A stretch of DNA of 64,000 bases, from contig QVIN01000002.1 of the NCBI GenBank assembly GCA_003416985.1, positions 620,001-684,000 of the forward strand. Direction: 5' to 3'. Shown in pieces: positions 47,919-56,756 of this stretch; positions within the stretch are counted from its first letter, which is position 1, and each line of letters begins with the position of its first letter. Source of the DNA: Duganella sp. BJB480. GTDB taxonomy: Bacteria; Pseudomonadota; Gammaproteobacteria; Burkholderiales; Burkholderiaceae_D. A program made the translations under genes and the position numbers. Below the pieces are notes generated by a model. That model searched no databases. It was not told where the DNA came from and saw only the letters and a list, made by a program, of their open reading frames with translations.

Positions 47919-50900
47919 GCTGCTTGTGCCTCGGAAGCGAAGTTTGCGGCGGATTCCATATCCACCGCCACGATGCGCGATACGCCCTGCTCTTGCATCG
48001 TCACACCGATCAGTTGATTGGCCATCTCCATCGCAATCTTGTTGTGCGAGATGAAGAGGAATTGGGTGTGGTCAGACATGCGTTTGACCATCCGGCAGAA
48101 TCGTTCGGTATTGGCGTCGTCCAGCGGCGCGTCGACCTCGTCGAGCAGGCAGAACGGCGCCGGGTTGAGCCGGAACATCGAGAACACCAGCGCCGTTGCG
48201 GTCAGCGCTTTTTCACCGCCGGACAACAGGTGAATGGTGGCGTTCTTTTTGCCCGGCGGCTGGGCCATGACCTGCACGCCGGAGTCGAGGATTTCGTCGC
48301 CGGTCATGATCAGCTTTGCCTGGCCGCCGCCGAACAGGATCGGGAACAGTTCGGAGAAGTGGCCGTTGACGCGGTCGAAGGTGTCTTGCAGCAGATCGCG
48401 CGTCTCCTTGTCGATGCGCGCGATCGCGTCTTCCAGCGTGTTGATCGCCTCGTTCAAGTCGGCGTTCTGCGCGTCGAGGAAGTTCTTGCGTTCGGAGGCC
48501 GTCGCCAGTTCGTCCAGCGCCGCCAGGTTGACCGCGCCCAGCATCGAGATCGCGTTGGTCAGGCGCGTGACCTCGCCCTGCAGGTAGGAGGCCTTCATGT
48601 CGGGATGCAGCTTCTCGGCCAGCGCCGCCTCGTCGGCCTGCACCTCGGCCAGCTGCGCCGCGAACTGCTCCTGGTTCAGGCGCGCGGCCTGCTCCTTCAG
48701 CTGCATCTCCATGATCTTGTCGCGCTGCGGCTGCAGCGCGCGCTCGGTCGACATGCGGCCTTCCTCGAACATGCGCAGCTGCTGCGCGATCTGGTCGAGT
48801 TCATGGCGGGCGTCGGACAGCGCCTTCTCCTGGCTGGTGCGGCGGTCCAGCAGCTCCTGCAGGCCGTCGTTGGCCTGGCCGGATTCCAGGCTGGCCAGTT
48901 CGTTCTGGCCCGCCTCCAGGCTTTGCGTGACCTGCACCACCTGCGCGTTCGCGGTGGCGATGGAGCGGCGGAACTCCTCGATCTTGCTGCGCTGGGACTT
49001 CTCCGCGAACTGCGCTTCCTGCGCGGCGCGTTCCAGGTCGCGCAGGGCTTCGCGGGCGTCGGCCAGGCGCTGCTCTTTTTCGAGGAACAGGGTCTGGCCT
49101 TCCTCGTGGTCGCCCTGCAGGTTGCCGAGCTCCATATCGAGCTGCTCGAACTTCTCCTCGGACTCCATCTTGACCTGGGTTTGTTCCTCTTCCTGCGCGG
49201 CGATTTCGGCCAGGTCGGTTTCGATCTGGTTGCTGCGCTGGTTGAAGCGCGCCTCGATCTCCGACAACTTGACCACGTCCAGCTGCAAGGTATGCACCGA
49301 CTGCTGCAGGCTTTGCAGCTTCGCGCGGTACTCGGTCAGCCGGCGCGTGAGCTCGGAGACCGCGGCATCGGCGCGCACCGAACGGGCGCGCGCTTCATCG
49401 GCCAGCATCTGCTGCGCGCGCAGCTGCTTGGTGATGTTGTCGATTTCCTGCTGGCGGCCCAGCATGCCGTCCTGCTCCGAGTCGGCGGCATAGAACCGCA
49501 CGCTGCCCTGTGTGACGGCGTGGCCCTGGCGCGTGACGAAGCAACCGCCGGCCGGCAGCTTGGCGCGTTCGGCGAAGGCTTCGGCCGTGTCCTCGGCGAT
49601 GTAGACGTTGTGCAGCCAGTCCTGCAGCAGGCCGCGCAGGCCCGGGTCGTTCAGCTTGAGCAGGTTGAGGAACGGCTTCAGGCCGGGCACTTCCACCGGC
49701 GCCGGCGGCACGGCGGTCGACGGCGCGAACAGCGCCAGCTTGGCAGGCGGCGCGTCGCCGAAGAAGGCCTTGGCCCATTCAATGTTCGACATCTGCAGCG
49801 CCGAGGTGCGCTCGCGCAGCACGGATTCCAGCGCGGTCTCCCAGCCGGATTCGATGTTCAGCTTTTGCCACAGGCGCGGCAGCGTATCCAGCTCGTGCTT
49901 CTGCAGCCATGGCGTGACTTTGCCCTGCGTCTGCACGCGTTCCTGCAACTGGCGCAGCGCGTTCAGGCGCGCTTCCAGCTGGGCGTTGGCGGCGGTCTCG
50001 GTGTTGACCTGCTGCTGCGCGGCCTGGCGTTCCTCTTCCAGCTTGGGCTGCTGTTCCAGCGCCTCTTCGAGCAGGAAGCCTTGCTCTTCAAGCGCTTGCT
50101 GCTTTTCTTCCAGCTGCATGCGCAGGTTGCTCAGGTGCGCGCTGTCCGGCAGATTGAGGCCGCTCTTTTCCTGCTGCAGCCGCTCGCGCCGCACGGCCAG
50201 GCCGTTGAGGATGTTGTTGGCGTTGCGCTGGTGCGCCGACTCCAGCTCCAACTGCTGCTGCGCCTGCATGATGCGGGCGCGCGATTCGGTGCTCTTGGTC
50301 TGCGCCTCGCGCCAGACCTGCTCCAGCATCGGCAGCGACTCGGCCTTTTGCTCGGCCATCATCTGCGATTGTTCGACCTTGGCCGACAGCTCTTCCAGCG
50401 TGAACTCGGCTTCCTCGATCTGGCCGCCGTATTCGCTGGCCTGCTGCTGCCACTGGTCGCGCTGCGCGGTCAACGCGGCCAGCTGCGCCTGCAGGCGGCT
50501 GCGCGATTCGATGACGAACTTGATCTGCGCTTCCAGGCTGCCGATTTCGGCGTTGGTCTGATACAGGCTGCCCTGCGCGGTGTGCAGGCGGTCGCCGGCG
50601 GCGAAGTGCGCCTGGCGCATCTGCTCCAGCGACAGCTCGACGTTGCGCAGCTTGGCGGTCTGCTCTTCCAGGTCGTTCTGCGCCTGCTCCATCTCGCGGA
50701 AGTATTTTTTCTGCTCGTTCTCGGCTTCGATCTTGCGCAGCAGCCAAAGCAGCTTTTGCTTCTCCTCCTGGTCCGATTGCAGCTGATGGAACTTGGTGGC
50801 GACGGCGGCCTGGCCCTCGAGCTTTTCCAGGTTCGAATTCAGTTCGCGCAGGATGTCCTCCACCCGCAGCAGGTTCTCGCGGGTGTCGTGCAGGCGGTTC

Positions 50901-51442
50901 TCGGTTTCGCGGCGGCGCTCCTTGTACTTCGAGACGCCGGCCGCCTCCTCCAGGAACACGCGCAGTTCTTCCGGCCGCGATTCGATGATGCGGCTGATCA
51001 TGCCCTGGCCGATGATCGCGTAGGCGCGCGGACCGAGGCCGGTGCCGAGGAAGATGTCCTGGATGTCGCGCCGGCGCACCGGCTGGCCGTTGATGTAGTA
51101 GGTCGAGGTGCCGTCGCGCGTGAGCGTGCGCTTGACGGCGATTTCGGCGTACTGGCCCCACTGGCCGGAGGCCTTGCCCTCGTTGTTGTCGAACACCAGC
51201 TCGACCGACGCGCGTCCGGCCGGCTTGCGGTGGGTCGAGCCGTTGAAGATGACGTCCTGCATGGACTCGCCGCGCAGCTCGGAAGCCTTGGATTCGCCCA
51301 GCACCCAGCGCACGGCATCGATGATATTCGACTTGCCGCAACCGTTGGGACCCACCACGCCAACCAACTGACCCGGCACCTGGAAATTGGTGGGATCAAC
51401 GAAAGACTTAAATCCCGACAATTTGATGGAAGATAGACGCAC
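47915..51442 (-). CDS. smc: Chromosome segregation ATPase SMC
   Basis: 1175 residues. Head: MRLSSIKLSGFKSFVDPTNF with Walker A GPNGCGKSNIIDAVRWVLGE; long coiled coils (about 170-500 and 670-1010) around a hinge (about 510-650, with the GCFVTRQGHAVTQGSVRFY block); C-terminal ABC signature HLLSGGEKALTATALVFSMF and Walker B FCLLDEVDAPLDD. It organises and segregates chromosomes with ScpAB. The start is a GTG that gives the family's exact opening; the ribosome site is poor. Its stop overlaps the zipA start. Confidence 0.97.
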   Translation of the reverse strand: MRLSSIKLSGFKSFVDPTNFQVPGQLVGVVGPNGCGKSNIIDAVRWVLGESKASELRGESMQDVIFNGSTHRKPAGRASVELVFDNNEGKASGQWGQYAEIAVKRTLTRDGTSTYYINGQPVRRRDIQDIFLGTGLGPRAYAIIGQGMISRIIESRPEELRVFLEEAAGVSKYKERRRETENRLHDTRENLLRVEDILRELNSNLEKLEGQAAVATKFHQLQSDQEEKQKLLWLLRKIEAENEQKKYFREMEQAQNDLEEQTAKLRNVELSLEQMRQAHFAAGDRLHTAQGSLYQTNAEIGSLEAQIKFVIESRSRLQAQLAALTAQRDQWQQQASEYGGQIEEAEFTLEELSAKVEQSQMMAEQKAESLPMLEQVWREAQTKSTESRARIMQAQQQLELESAHQRNANNILNGLAVRRERLQQEKSGLNLPDSAHLSNLRMQLEEKQQALEEQGFLLEEALEQQPKLEEERQAAQQQVNTETAANAQLEARLNALRQLQERVQTQGKVTPWLQKHELDTLPRLWQKLNIESGWETALESVLRERTSALQMSNIEWAKAFFGDAPPAKLALFAPSTAVPPAPVEVPGLKPFLNLLKLNDPGLRGLLQDWLHNVYIAEDTAEAFAERAKLPAGGCFVTRQGHAVTQGSVRFYAADSEQDGMLGRQQEIDNITKQLRAQQMLADEARARSVRADAAVSELTRRLTEYRAKLQSLQQSVHTLQLDVVKLSEIEARFNQRSNQIETDLAEIAAQEEEQTQVKMESEEKFEQLDMELGNLQGDHEEGQTLFLEKEQRLADAREALRDLERAAQEAQFAEKSQRSKIEEFRRSIATANAQVVQVTQSLEAGQNELASLESGQANDGLQELLDRRTSQEKALSDARHELDQIAQQLRMFEEGRMSTERALQPQRDKIMEMQLKEQAARLNQEQFAAQLAEVQADEAALAEKLHPDMKASYLQGEVTRLTNAISMLGAVNLAALDELATASERKNFLDAQNADLNEAINTLEDAIARIDKETRDLLQDTFDRVNGHFSELFPILFGGGQAKLIMTGDEILDSGVQVMAQPPGKKNATIHLLSGGEKALTATALVFSMFRLNPAPFCLLDEVDAPLDDANTERFCRMVKRMSDHTQFLFISHNKIAMEMANQLIGVTMQEQGVSRIVAVDMESAANFASEAQAA

Positions 51443-51535
51443 GTTGTTATCTGGGCAGAGGGCTGGAAAAGTTCACAATAATACCATTTTGCGCATCAAA
51501 TCAGGCCGAAAACGCGTCATGGAGGGCGAGTTCAC

Positions 51536-52165
51536 CTATCGTAGCGGGGATTGGGGCTCACGCCAAATGGCACGCGTGTACGGTTTGTCGTGGCCCGACA
51601 ACCACAGCGCCGCCTCGGTGATCCAGGTTTCGGCCGGAATCGGCTCCACGCGCGGCGCGATCAGCATGATGGGAAGACACAACACCATCAGCAGCCGGCC
51701 CAGCGCCATGTGGTGTTCGGTGCTGGCGTACCAGATGAAAATGGCCGCCACCACCAGGCCAAGCAGGCTACCGGTCACCGACTCGGACACTGAATGGGCT
51801 TGCACATAAACGCGGGAAATGGAGATCAACACGGCCAGCAGCACGCCCAGCAAGGTGCCCAATACTCGCAACGGCGGCGGCGCCGAGCGGAACACCAGGA
51901 AGAACGCCACCGGGAACACGGCGGCGGCGCGCATCGCGTGACCGCTGAAGCCGGCGAATTCCACCGATTCGACGCCGATGCCCCAACCAACGAAAGCCAT
52001 CTTGGTGGCGACGACCAGGGCCATGCCGACGCCGAACAGGACGCACCAGGCCGCCGTCAGGCGCCAGGATTTGCCGGCAAGCAGCCACACCGCAATCGCC
52101 ACGCCGATCGGCCCGGTCACCGCCAAGCTCCCCGCCACACTCAAACCATGCCACCACATCATCAT
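51536..52165 (-). CDS. PAP2-family membrane phosphatase
   Basis: 209-residue membrane protein with about six hydrophobic segments. The two downstream PAP2 motifs are visible: FSGHAM and SRVYVQAHSVSE (SR-x5-H-x3-D/E, here Glu in place of Asp); the first motif is reduced to K-MAF-GWG. Relatives dephosphorylate lipid phosphates or undecaprenyl diphosphate, so a role in envelope carrier recycling is possible. Three Met codons in a row start the gene. Divergent from the GST gene. Confidence 0.8.
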   Translation of the reverse strand: MMMWWHGLSVAGSLAVTGPIGVAIAVWLLAGKSWRLTAAWCVLFGVGMALVVATKMAFVGWGIGVESVEFAGFSGHAMRAAAVFPVAFFLVFRSAPPPLRVLGTLLGVLLAVLISISRVYVQAHSVSESVTGSLLGLVVAAIFIWYASTEHHMALGRLLMVLCLPIMLIAPRVEPIPAETWITEAALWLSGHDKPYTRAIWREPQSPLR

Positions 52166-52310
52166 CTAAAAAGCCCTATCGTTGTCTTTTGCACCGCGTC
52201 ATTTAAACACATGCGCGCGCATTGTATCGAAAATTACTGGGCGGCAACAGTGCGCGGCGAAATCCGGCGCTGTCCGACGTGCTCCGGCGGGGCGTGGCAT
52301 ACTGCCATCC

Positions 52311-52934
52311 ATGCTCACCATTCTCGGAAAATCCTCCTCCATCAACGTCCGCAAAGTGCTGTGGACGTGCGCGGAAATCGGCCTCGATTACCGCTTGGAG
52401 CAATACGGCAGCGGCTTCCCGCCCACCACCACGCCGGAATTCCTGCGCATGAATCCGAACGGCATGGTGCCGGTCATCATCGACGACGGGCACAGCCTGT
52501 GGGAATCGAACACCATCTGCCGCTACCTGGCCGGCAAGCACGGCCGCACCGATCTGTTGCCGGCCGAGCCGATGGCGCGCGCGCAGGTGGAGAAATGGAT
52601 GGACTGGCAAGCCACCGAATTGAACAGCGCCTGGCGCTATGCCTTCATGGCCATGATACGGCAGAGTCCTGCACATGGCGATGCGGCGGCGCTGGCCGCC
52701 AGCGTGTCCGAATGGAACCGGATGATGGGCCTGCTGGACACGCATCTGGCCGCCGGCGGCCCGTACGTCTGCGGCGGCGCCTTGACCCTGGCCGATATCG
52801 TGCTCGGGCTGTCGGCCAACCGCTGGCGCTCGATGCCGATGGCGCGCCCCGCGCTGGCCTCCGTCGATGCCTGGTTTGCCCGCTTGAACGAACGTGAAGG
52901 TTTTCGCATCCATGGCTGCAACGGCCTGCCCTGA
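52311..52934 (+). CDS. Glutathione S-transferase family protein
   Basis: 207 residues. Thioredoxin-like N-terminal domain (LTILGKSSSINVRKVLWTCA, then FLRMNPNGMVPVI and LWESNTICRYLAG, the glutathione-binding block with ES), and an all-helical C-terminal domain with DTHLAAGGPYVCGGALTLAD. The Ser in KSSSINV takes the usual catalytic position. The start was set at ATG after a short GC-rich leader; the longer frame has no support. Substrate unknown. Confidence 0.9.
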   Translation: MLTILGKSSSINVRKVLWTCAEIGLDYRLEQYGSGFPPTTTPEFLRMNPNGMVPVIIDDGHSLWESNTICRYLAGKHGRTDLLPAEPMARAQVEKWMDWQATELNSAWRYAFMAMIRQSPAHGDAAALAASVSEWNRMMGLLDTHLAAGGPYVCGGALTLADIVLGLSANRWRSMPMARPALASVDAWFARLNEREGFRIHGCNGLP

Positions 52935-52958
52935 CATTTATTTTTCTGGAGTTTAGCA

Positions 52959-53615
52959 ATGACTTTATCGACCTGGCTGTTGTTCTTATCGGTTTCGCTG
53001 GCGGCGGCGTTCAGTCCTGGCCCGGGCGTGCTGATGGCCATCTCGACCGCGACCACCATGGGTGCGCGGCGCGCGTTCTACAGTTCGGCGGGCAATGCGC
53101 TGGGCGTGTTTATCGTGGCGACCACGGCGGTGGCCGGCCTGGGCCTGTTGCTGAAGACGTCCGCGCTGGCGTTCGGCGCGTTGAAGGTGGCCGGTGCCGC
53201 CTACCTGATCTACCTGGGCATCAAGGCGTGGCGCCACGCCGGCCAGGTGACTGAAACGACGGAGAGCGCCGCAACGGCGGCCCCGGCGGCGAATGCGGCC
53301 GGGGCCAGCCGCCTGAGCACGTTCCGCAGCGGCCTGCTGGTCGCGGTCAGCAATCCCAAGGCGATCCTGTTCTTCACCGCCGTGTTCCCGCAGTTCATGC
53401 CGCCCGACCATGTGGACCCGGTGCGCTTCCTGCTGTTGACGTCGACCTTCACCAGCTGCACGCTGCTGTCGCACTTCTTCTATGTGGCGTGCGCGTCGTG
53501 GTTGAAGCGCAGCGTCAAGCAGAGCATCGCCCGCACGCGCCTGGCCAAGCGCACCACCGGCGTGATCTTCGTCGGCATGGGCGGCGCTTTGCTGACGTTG
53601 ACGAACTCGAAGTAA
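52959..53615 (+). CDS. LysE/RhtB-family exporter
   Basis: 218-residue inner-membrane efflux protein with about six hydrophobic segments. Family blocks: SLAAAFSPGPGVLMAISTAT near the start, LKVAGAAYLIYLGIKAWRH in the middle, and RSGLLVAVSNPKAILFFTAV with FPQFM. Members export amino acids such as lysine, threonine or homoserine lactones; the substrate here cannot be told. TCTGGAG ribosome site; 24 nt after the GST gene and probably cotranscribed. Confidence 0.93.
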   Translation: MTLSTWLLFLSVSLAAAFSPGPGVLMAISTATTMGARRAFYSSAGNALGVFIVATTAVAGLGLLLKTSALAFGALKVAGAAYLIYLGIKAWRHAGQVTETTESAATAAPAANAAGASRLSTFRSGLLVAVSNPKAILFFTAVFPQFMPPDHVDPVRFLLLTSTFTSCTLLSHFFYVACASWLKRSVKQSIARTRLAKRTTGVIFVGMGGALLTLTNSK

Positions 53616-53645
53616 GCCGACGACAGATGGCGGTACAATTGTTCC

Positions 53646-53894
53646 ATGAATGCCGCCCTCAAAACTTTGGTCGCCGAAGCACTTAAACTCGATACGCACG
53701 AGCGTATGGAATTTGTTCAAGTGCTTCCGGCCAGCCTGCACGAAGGCGCCGAGCTCGACGAGGCCTGGACTGCCGAGATTGCACAGCGCATCGCCGATAT
53801 AGAAAGCGGCATCGAGCAAACCATTCCAATGGCCCAAGCGCTGGCTCAAGTCCGCAATAATCTTTATTTGCGCGGCCGAAACACGAAGATTTAG
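53646..53894 (+). CDS. Orphan antitoxin, addiction-module component family
   Basis: 82 residues resembling the small ParD/RelB-like 'addiction module component' antitoxins: ALKLDTHERMEFVQVLPASL, then WTAEIAQRIADIESGIEQTI and PMAQALAQVRN. Such genes are normally followed by a ParE/RelE toxin, but the next gene is on the opposite strand and overlaps by 4 nt, so no toxin is present. It may be a decayed pair or act alone. Confidence 0.75.
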   Translation: MNAALKTLVAEALKLDTHERMEFVQVLPASLHEGAELDEAWTAEIAQRIADIESGIEQTIPMAQALAQVRNNLYLRGRNTKI

Positions 53895-56539
53895 CCGAAG
53901 GCCGAAGCGGGCGGATCGATGTTGGCGTCGTTGTCGGCATTGCGGGCCAAGGCTTGCGACAAGGCGACGGCGACCACGCCTTCGCTGCGCACCACTTGCA
54001 CCGTCTGCTCAAGGAAGCGCTTGGCCAGCTGCTCGCCGGACATCGAGAACGCTTCCTGCCGCGCCGCCGTCGAGAAGATGTACAAGGTGCGCAAGGGACT
54101 GATCCACGCCAGCTTGACCTTGCGGCTGCCGCCGTCCTCCTGCTCGAACTCCAGCCACATGCCGCGCGTCAGGCTGTCCACTTCGATGGCGGCGTCCTCC
54201 TCTTCGGGCGCGGGCTGCTGCGCGGCGCGCGCTTCGGCCTCCGCCTTGGCCGCGGCCTCCGCTTTGGCTTGCAGCTCCAGGCGCCGTTCGGCGGCCTGCT
54301 GCGCCACCTGCATGGAAATCTCCAGTTGGCGTTCCGGCGAAATCTCCAGCGGCGCGCGCACGATGGAGGCGTGGCATTCGGCCAGCTCGGCAAAGAATTG
54401 CAGACGGTCGGCGTCCTGCCACTTGATGATGTCCAGCCATTTGTTCAGCGTGGACAGCAGCACCGGCAGCTTGGCGATCAGCTGCTTGCGGTCCTCCGCG
54501 TTGAGCTTGGGACGCACGCTCCAGATCAGGTCGTCCATGGTTTTGGTGGCGTTGTTGACGGCGCCCGGCTTGTCGTCCTCGATGCTGTAGGCGATGGTCA
54601 GCACCGACACCCAGCGTTGTTCGAGGAAGGCTTCCACCACGGCGATCACTTCGCCGGTGCCGATGCGCAGTGCGACCGCATTCCTGGCCAGCTTGCTCGA
54701 CTCGGCCATCTTCTCCTGCTTCAGCGCGGCCGCGATGGGCTCGGCGATGGCGGCCGCGGCTGCGCGCTCCTCGGCCTGGATCGACGCTTCCAGTTCGTTG
54801 ACGGCTTCGGTGAAGACCGACAGTTCATGATCGTAGTCGCGGCCGACGCGGTCCACGCTGCGCTGCATCGCCTGGAACAGCGGGTCTTCCGGTCCCTTGC
54901 GCTGCTCCCAGCCCATGCGCGACAGCAGGTCGATCAGGCGGCGCGCCGGATGGGCTTCCTGGAAGAAGAAGTTCTTGTCGACCAGCGCCGCCTTCAGCAC
55001 CGGGATTTGCAGGAAGCGGATCAGGTCGCGGATTTCCTGCGAGATGTTCTGGTCGCGGAAGACGGTGTCGAAGATTGCCGACAGCAGGTCGATGGTGCTT
55101 TCGTCGGTGCGCGACAGGCTGCCCTGCGGCATGCTGGCCTTGATGTTCGGCAGGTAGAAGACGTTGCCGCCGGCCGCTGCCGCGCCTGGGACTGCGCCTG
55201 CGCCAACGTCGGCGGGCGCGGACGGCGATGGCACGGCGGCCATGCCGGCCACCGCGCCCAGCGTGCCGATGGATTCGTACGGCACCGCTTTTTGCAATTG
55301 CGCGAGATACGCCAGCAGCGGCTGCTTGGCGCCGATCTGCGACAGGCGTTGCGCGTCTTCGTTGCTCAAGGCGCCGGCGACGAGGCCTTGTGCCGGACCT
55401 TGCACCCAGGCGCCGCCCTGCCCTGCGCCCGCCGGCAGGAAGCCGCCGCCAGCGGCGGCCGGTGCGCCCGCCATGCCGACGGCAAAGCCGGGAGCCATCA
55501 ACACGCTACCCGGCGTGCCGACCGCGGCGGGCACGAAACCCTGCGCAGCATCACGCGATCCCACCGGCAGCGCCGCACCATGCGCGACAGCGCCTGCCGC
55601 TCCAGCCGCACCCACGGCGGCCTGCCCGGCGGCGACATTCGGCACCCACACGGCGCCGGAATTCAACGCCGACATCGGCAGGTCGGGAATGCTGAGGTCC
55701 ACACCCTGCATCAAACCGTCGGCGATGTTGTCGACGATCTCGCCCGCAGCCGAACCGGCCACGTCGCTCGACGCGAAGAACTGCCGCAGCTGCTGCGCCA
55801 GCGCCGCCTGGTTGCCGCGCACGCGCGACGGCGCGGCCGCCTTGGGCTTGTCGGTCTTCCGGCCCTTGAAACCGTCCACCGAGCCCGGCAGCACGCCCTT
55901 GCTCTGCAAGGCCAGGTTCAGCGCATCCAGCATCGGCCCCAGCTCGATGAACATGCCCGGCTTGATCAAGGGCTGCAACAGCGGCGCGGCGTCGGCCTCG
56001 GTATCGAATTCGGTCCAGGCCTGCTGCAAGGCGACCAGGAACACCTCCGGACGGAACGGGTTCTGGCTGACACGCAGGATATCGCGGTCCAGCAGGAACG
56101 CCAGCCGCACGTTCAAGGTCTGCAGCTGGTCCGAATACAAGCTCTCGAACGGCTTGCTGACGCCGCTCAGCGCCACCTTGTTATCCATCTCCTCGAACGG
56201 CACCAGCGACAACGGCTGTTCGCTCGCGCGCGGCTTGCCCTTGGCCGCCGGCGACAGCTCGGCGATCTCGCGCCGCAGCGCCTTCTCCAGCGTGCTGGAA
56301 GCCAGGTGCAGGAAGGCGAAATTCCGGTTGCGCAGCTGGTTGCCGGCCCGGATGCGCTGCTGCATGGTGCGCGGATCGCCACCGGTGGCGTCGATCAGTG
56401 CGCCGGCCAGGCGGGTCGCCAGGTCCAGGTACTGGTCGCCGGCATGCCTGGTGGCGATGCCGATCAATTCCTCCAACAAGGCATGCCGCGGCGAGACCGT
56501 CTTTTTCGGCACCGGGGGCGTTGTGGAAGATGCAACCAT
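53891..56539 (-). CDS. DUF1631-domain protein
   Basis: 882 residues, soluble, no signal peptide. The DUF1631 family is found in beta- and gammaproteobacteria with unknown function. N-terminal region HALLEELIGIATRHAGDQYL, LVPFEEMDNKVALS and LNVRLAFLLDRD; a long Ala/Gly-rich, Pro-containing insert (about 300-400, e.g. GQAAVGAAGAAGAVAHGAA); then SLSRTDESTIDLLSAIFDTV, DKNFFFQEAHPARRLIDLLS and a C-terminal coiled-coil segment (QQAAERRLELQAKAEAAAKA) before RKVKLAWISPLRTLYIF, a PilZ-like strand. Convergent with the antitoxin gene. Confidence 0.85.
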   Translation of the reverse strand: MVASSTTPPVPKKTVSPRHALLEELIGIATRHAGDQYLDLATRLAGALIDATGGDPRTMQQRIRAGNQLRNRNFAFLHLASSTLEKALRREIAELSPAAKGKPRASEQPLSLVPFEEMDNKVALSGVSKPFESLYSDQLQTLNVRLAFLLDRDILRVSQNPFRPEVFLVALQQAWTEFDTEADAAPLLQPLIKPGMFIELGPMLDALNLALQSKGVLPGSVDGFKGRKTDKPKAAAPSRVRGNQAALAQQLRQFFASSDVAGSAAGEIVDNIADGLMQGVDLSIPDLPMSALNSGAVWVPNVAAGQAAVGAAGAAGAVAHGAALPVGSRDAAQGFVPAAVGTPGSVLMAPGFAVGMAGAPAAAGGGFLPAGAGQGGAWVQGPAQGLVAGALSNEDAQRLSQIGAKQPLLAYLAQLQKAVPYESIGTLGAVAGMAAVPSPSAPADVGAGAVPGAAAAGGNVFYLPNIKASMPQGSLSRTDESTIDLLSAIFDTVFRDQNISQEIRDLIRFLQIPVLKAALVDKNFFFQEAHPARRLIDLLSRMGWEQRKGPEDPLFQAMQRSVDRVGRDYDHELSVFTEAVNELEASIQAEERAAAAAIAEPIAAALKQEKMAESSKLARNAVALRIGTGEVIAVVEAFLEQRWVSVLTIAYSIEDDKPGAVNNATKTMDDLIWSVRPKLNAEDRKQLIAKLPVLLSTLNKWLDIIKWQDADRLQFFAELAECHASIVRAPLEISPERQLEISMQVAQQAAERRLELQAKAEAAAKAEAEARAAQQPAPEEEDAAIEVDSLTRGMWLEFEQEDGGSRKVKLAWISPLRTLYIFSTAARQEAFSMSGEQLAKRFLEQTVQVVRSEGVVAVALSQALARNADNDANIDPPASAFG

Positions 56540-56756
56540 GGTGTGACCTGCGTAACGTGGAATATCGATTTACCACATTCTTGCACATTCTTTCCACATG
56601 GCAATACCCAAAAGGAAAGACTGTGCAATATTTCGCGTATTTTTGTGTTTTCCCACAAGTTTAAGGCCATGAAACCCAGCATTGACGGGGCGCAAAGGAC
56701 AAGGTTGAAGTTTCCCTAACATAACAATTTCCTGCCGTCGCCATCGAGGACCCGTC

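Noticed and set aside
47924..51436. 1170-codon open frame antisense to smc
   Set aside because: Shadow of the smc gene; its translation is Leu/Arg/Gln-rich low complexity and has no start context, while smc has Walker and hinge motifs.
51443..51535. Possible regulatory sequence between the convergent-looking smc start and PAP2 stop
   Set aside because: No recognisable promoter pair, palindrome or terminator; left unannotated.
56570..56660. Several CCACA strings and a CACATTCTT direct repeat between the DUF1631 and chemoreceptor genes, resembling DnaA boxes
   Set aside because: None matches the 9-bp DnaA box TTATCCACA well enough, and there is no dnaA, gidA or AT-rich unwinding element nearby.
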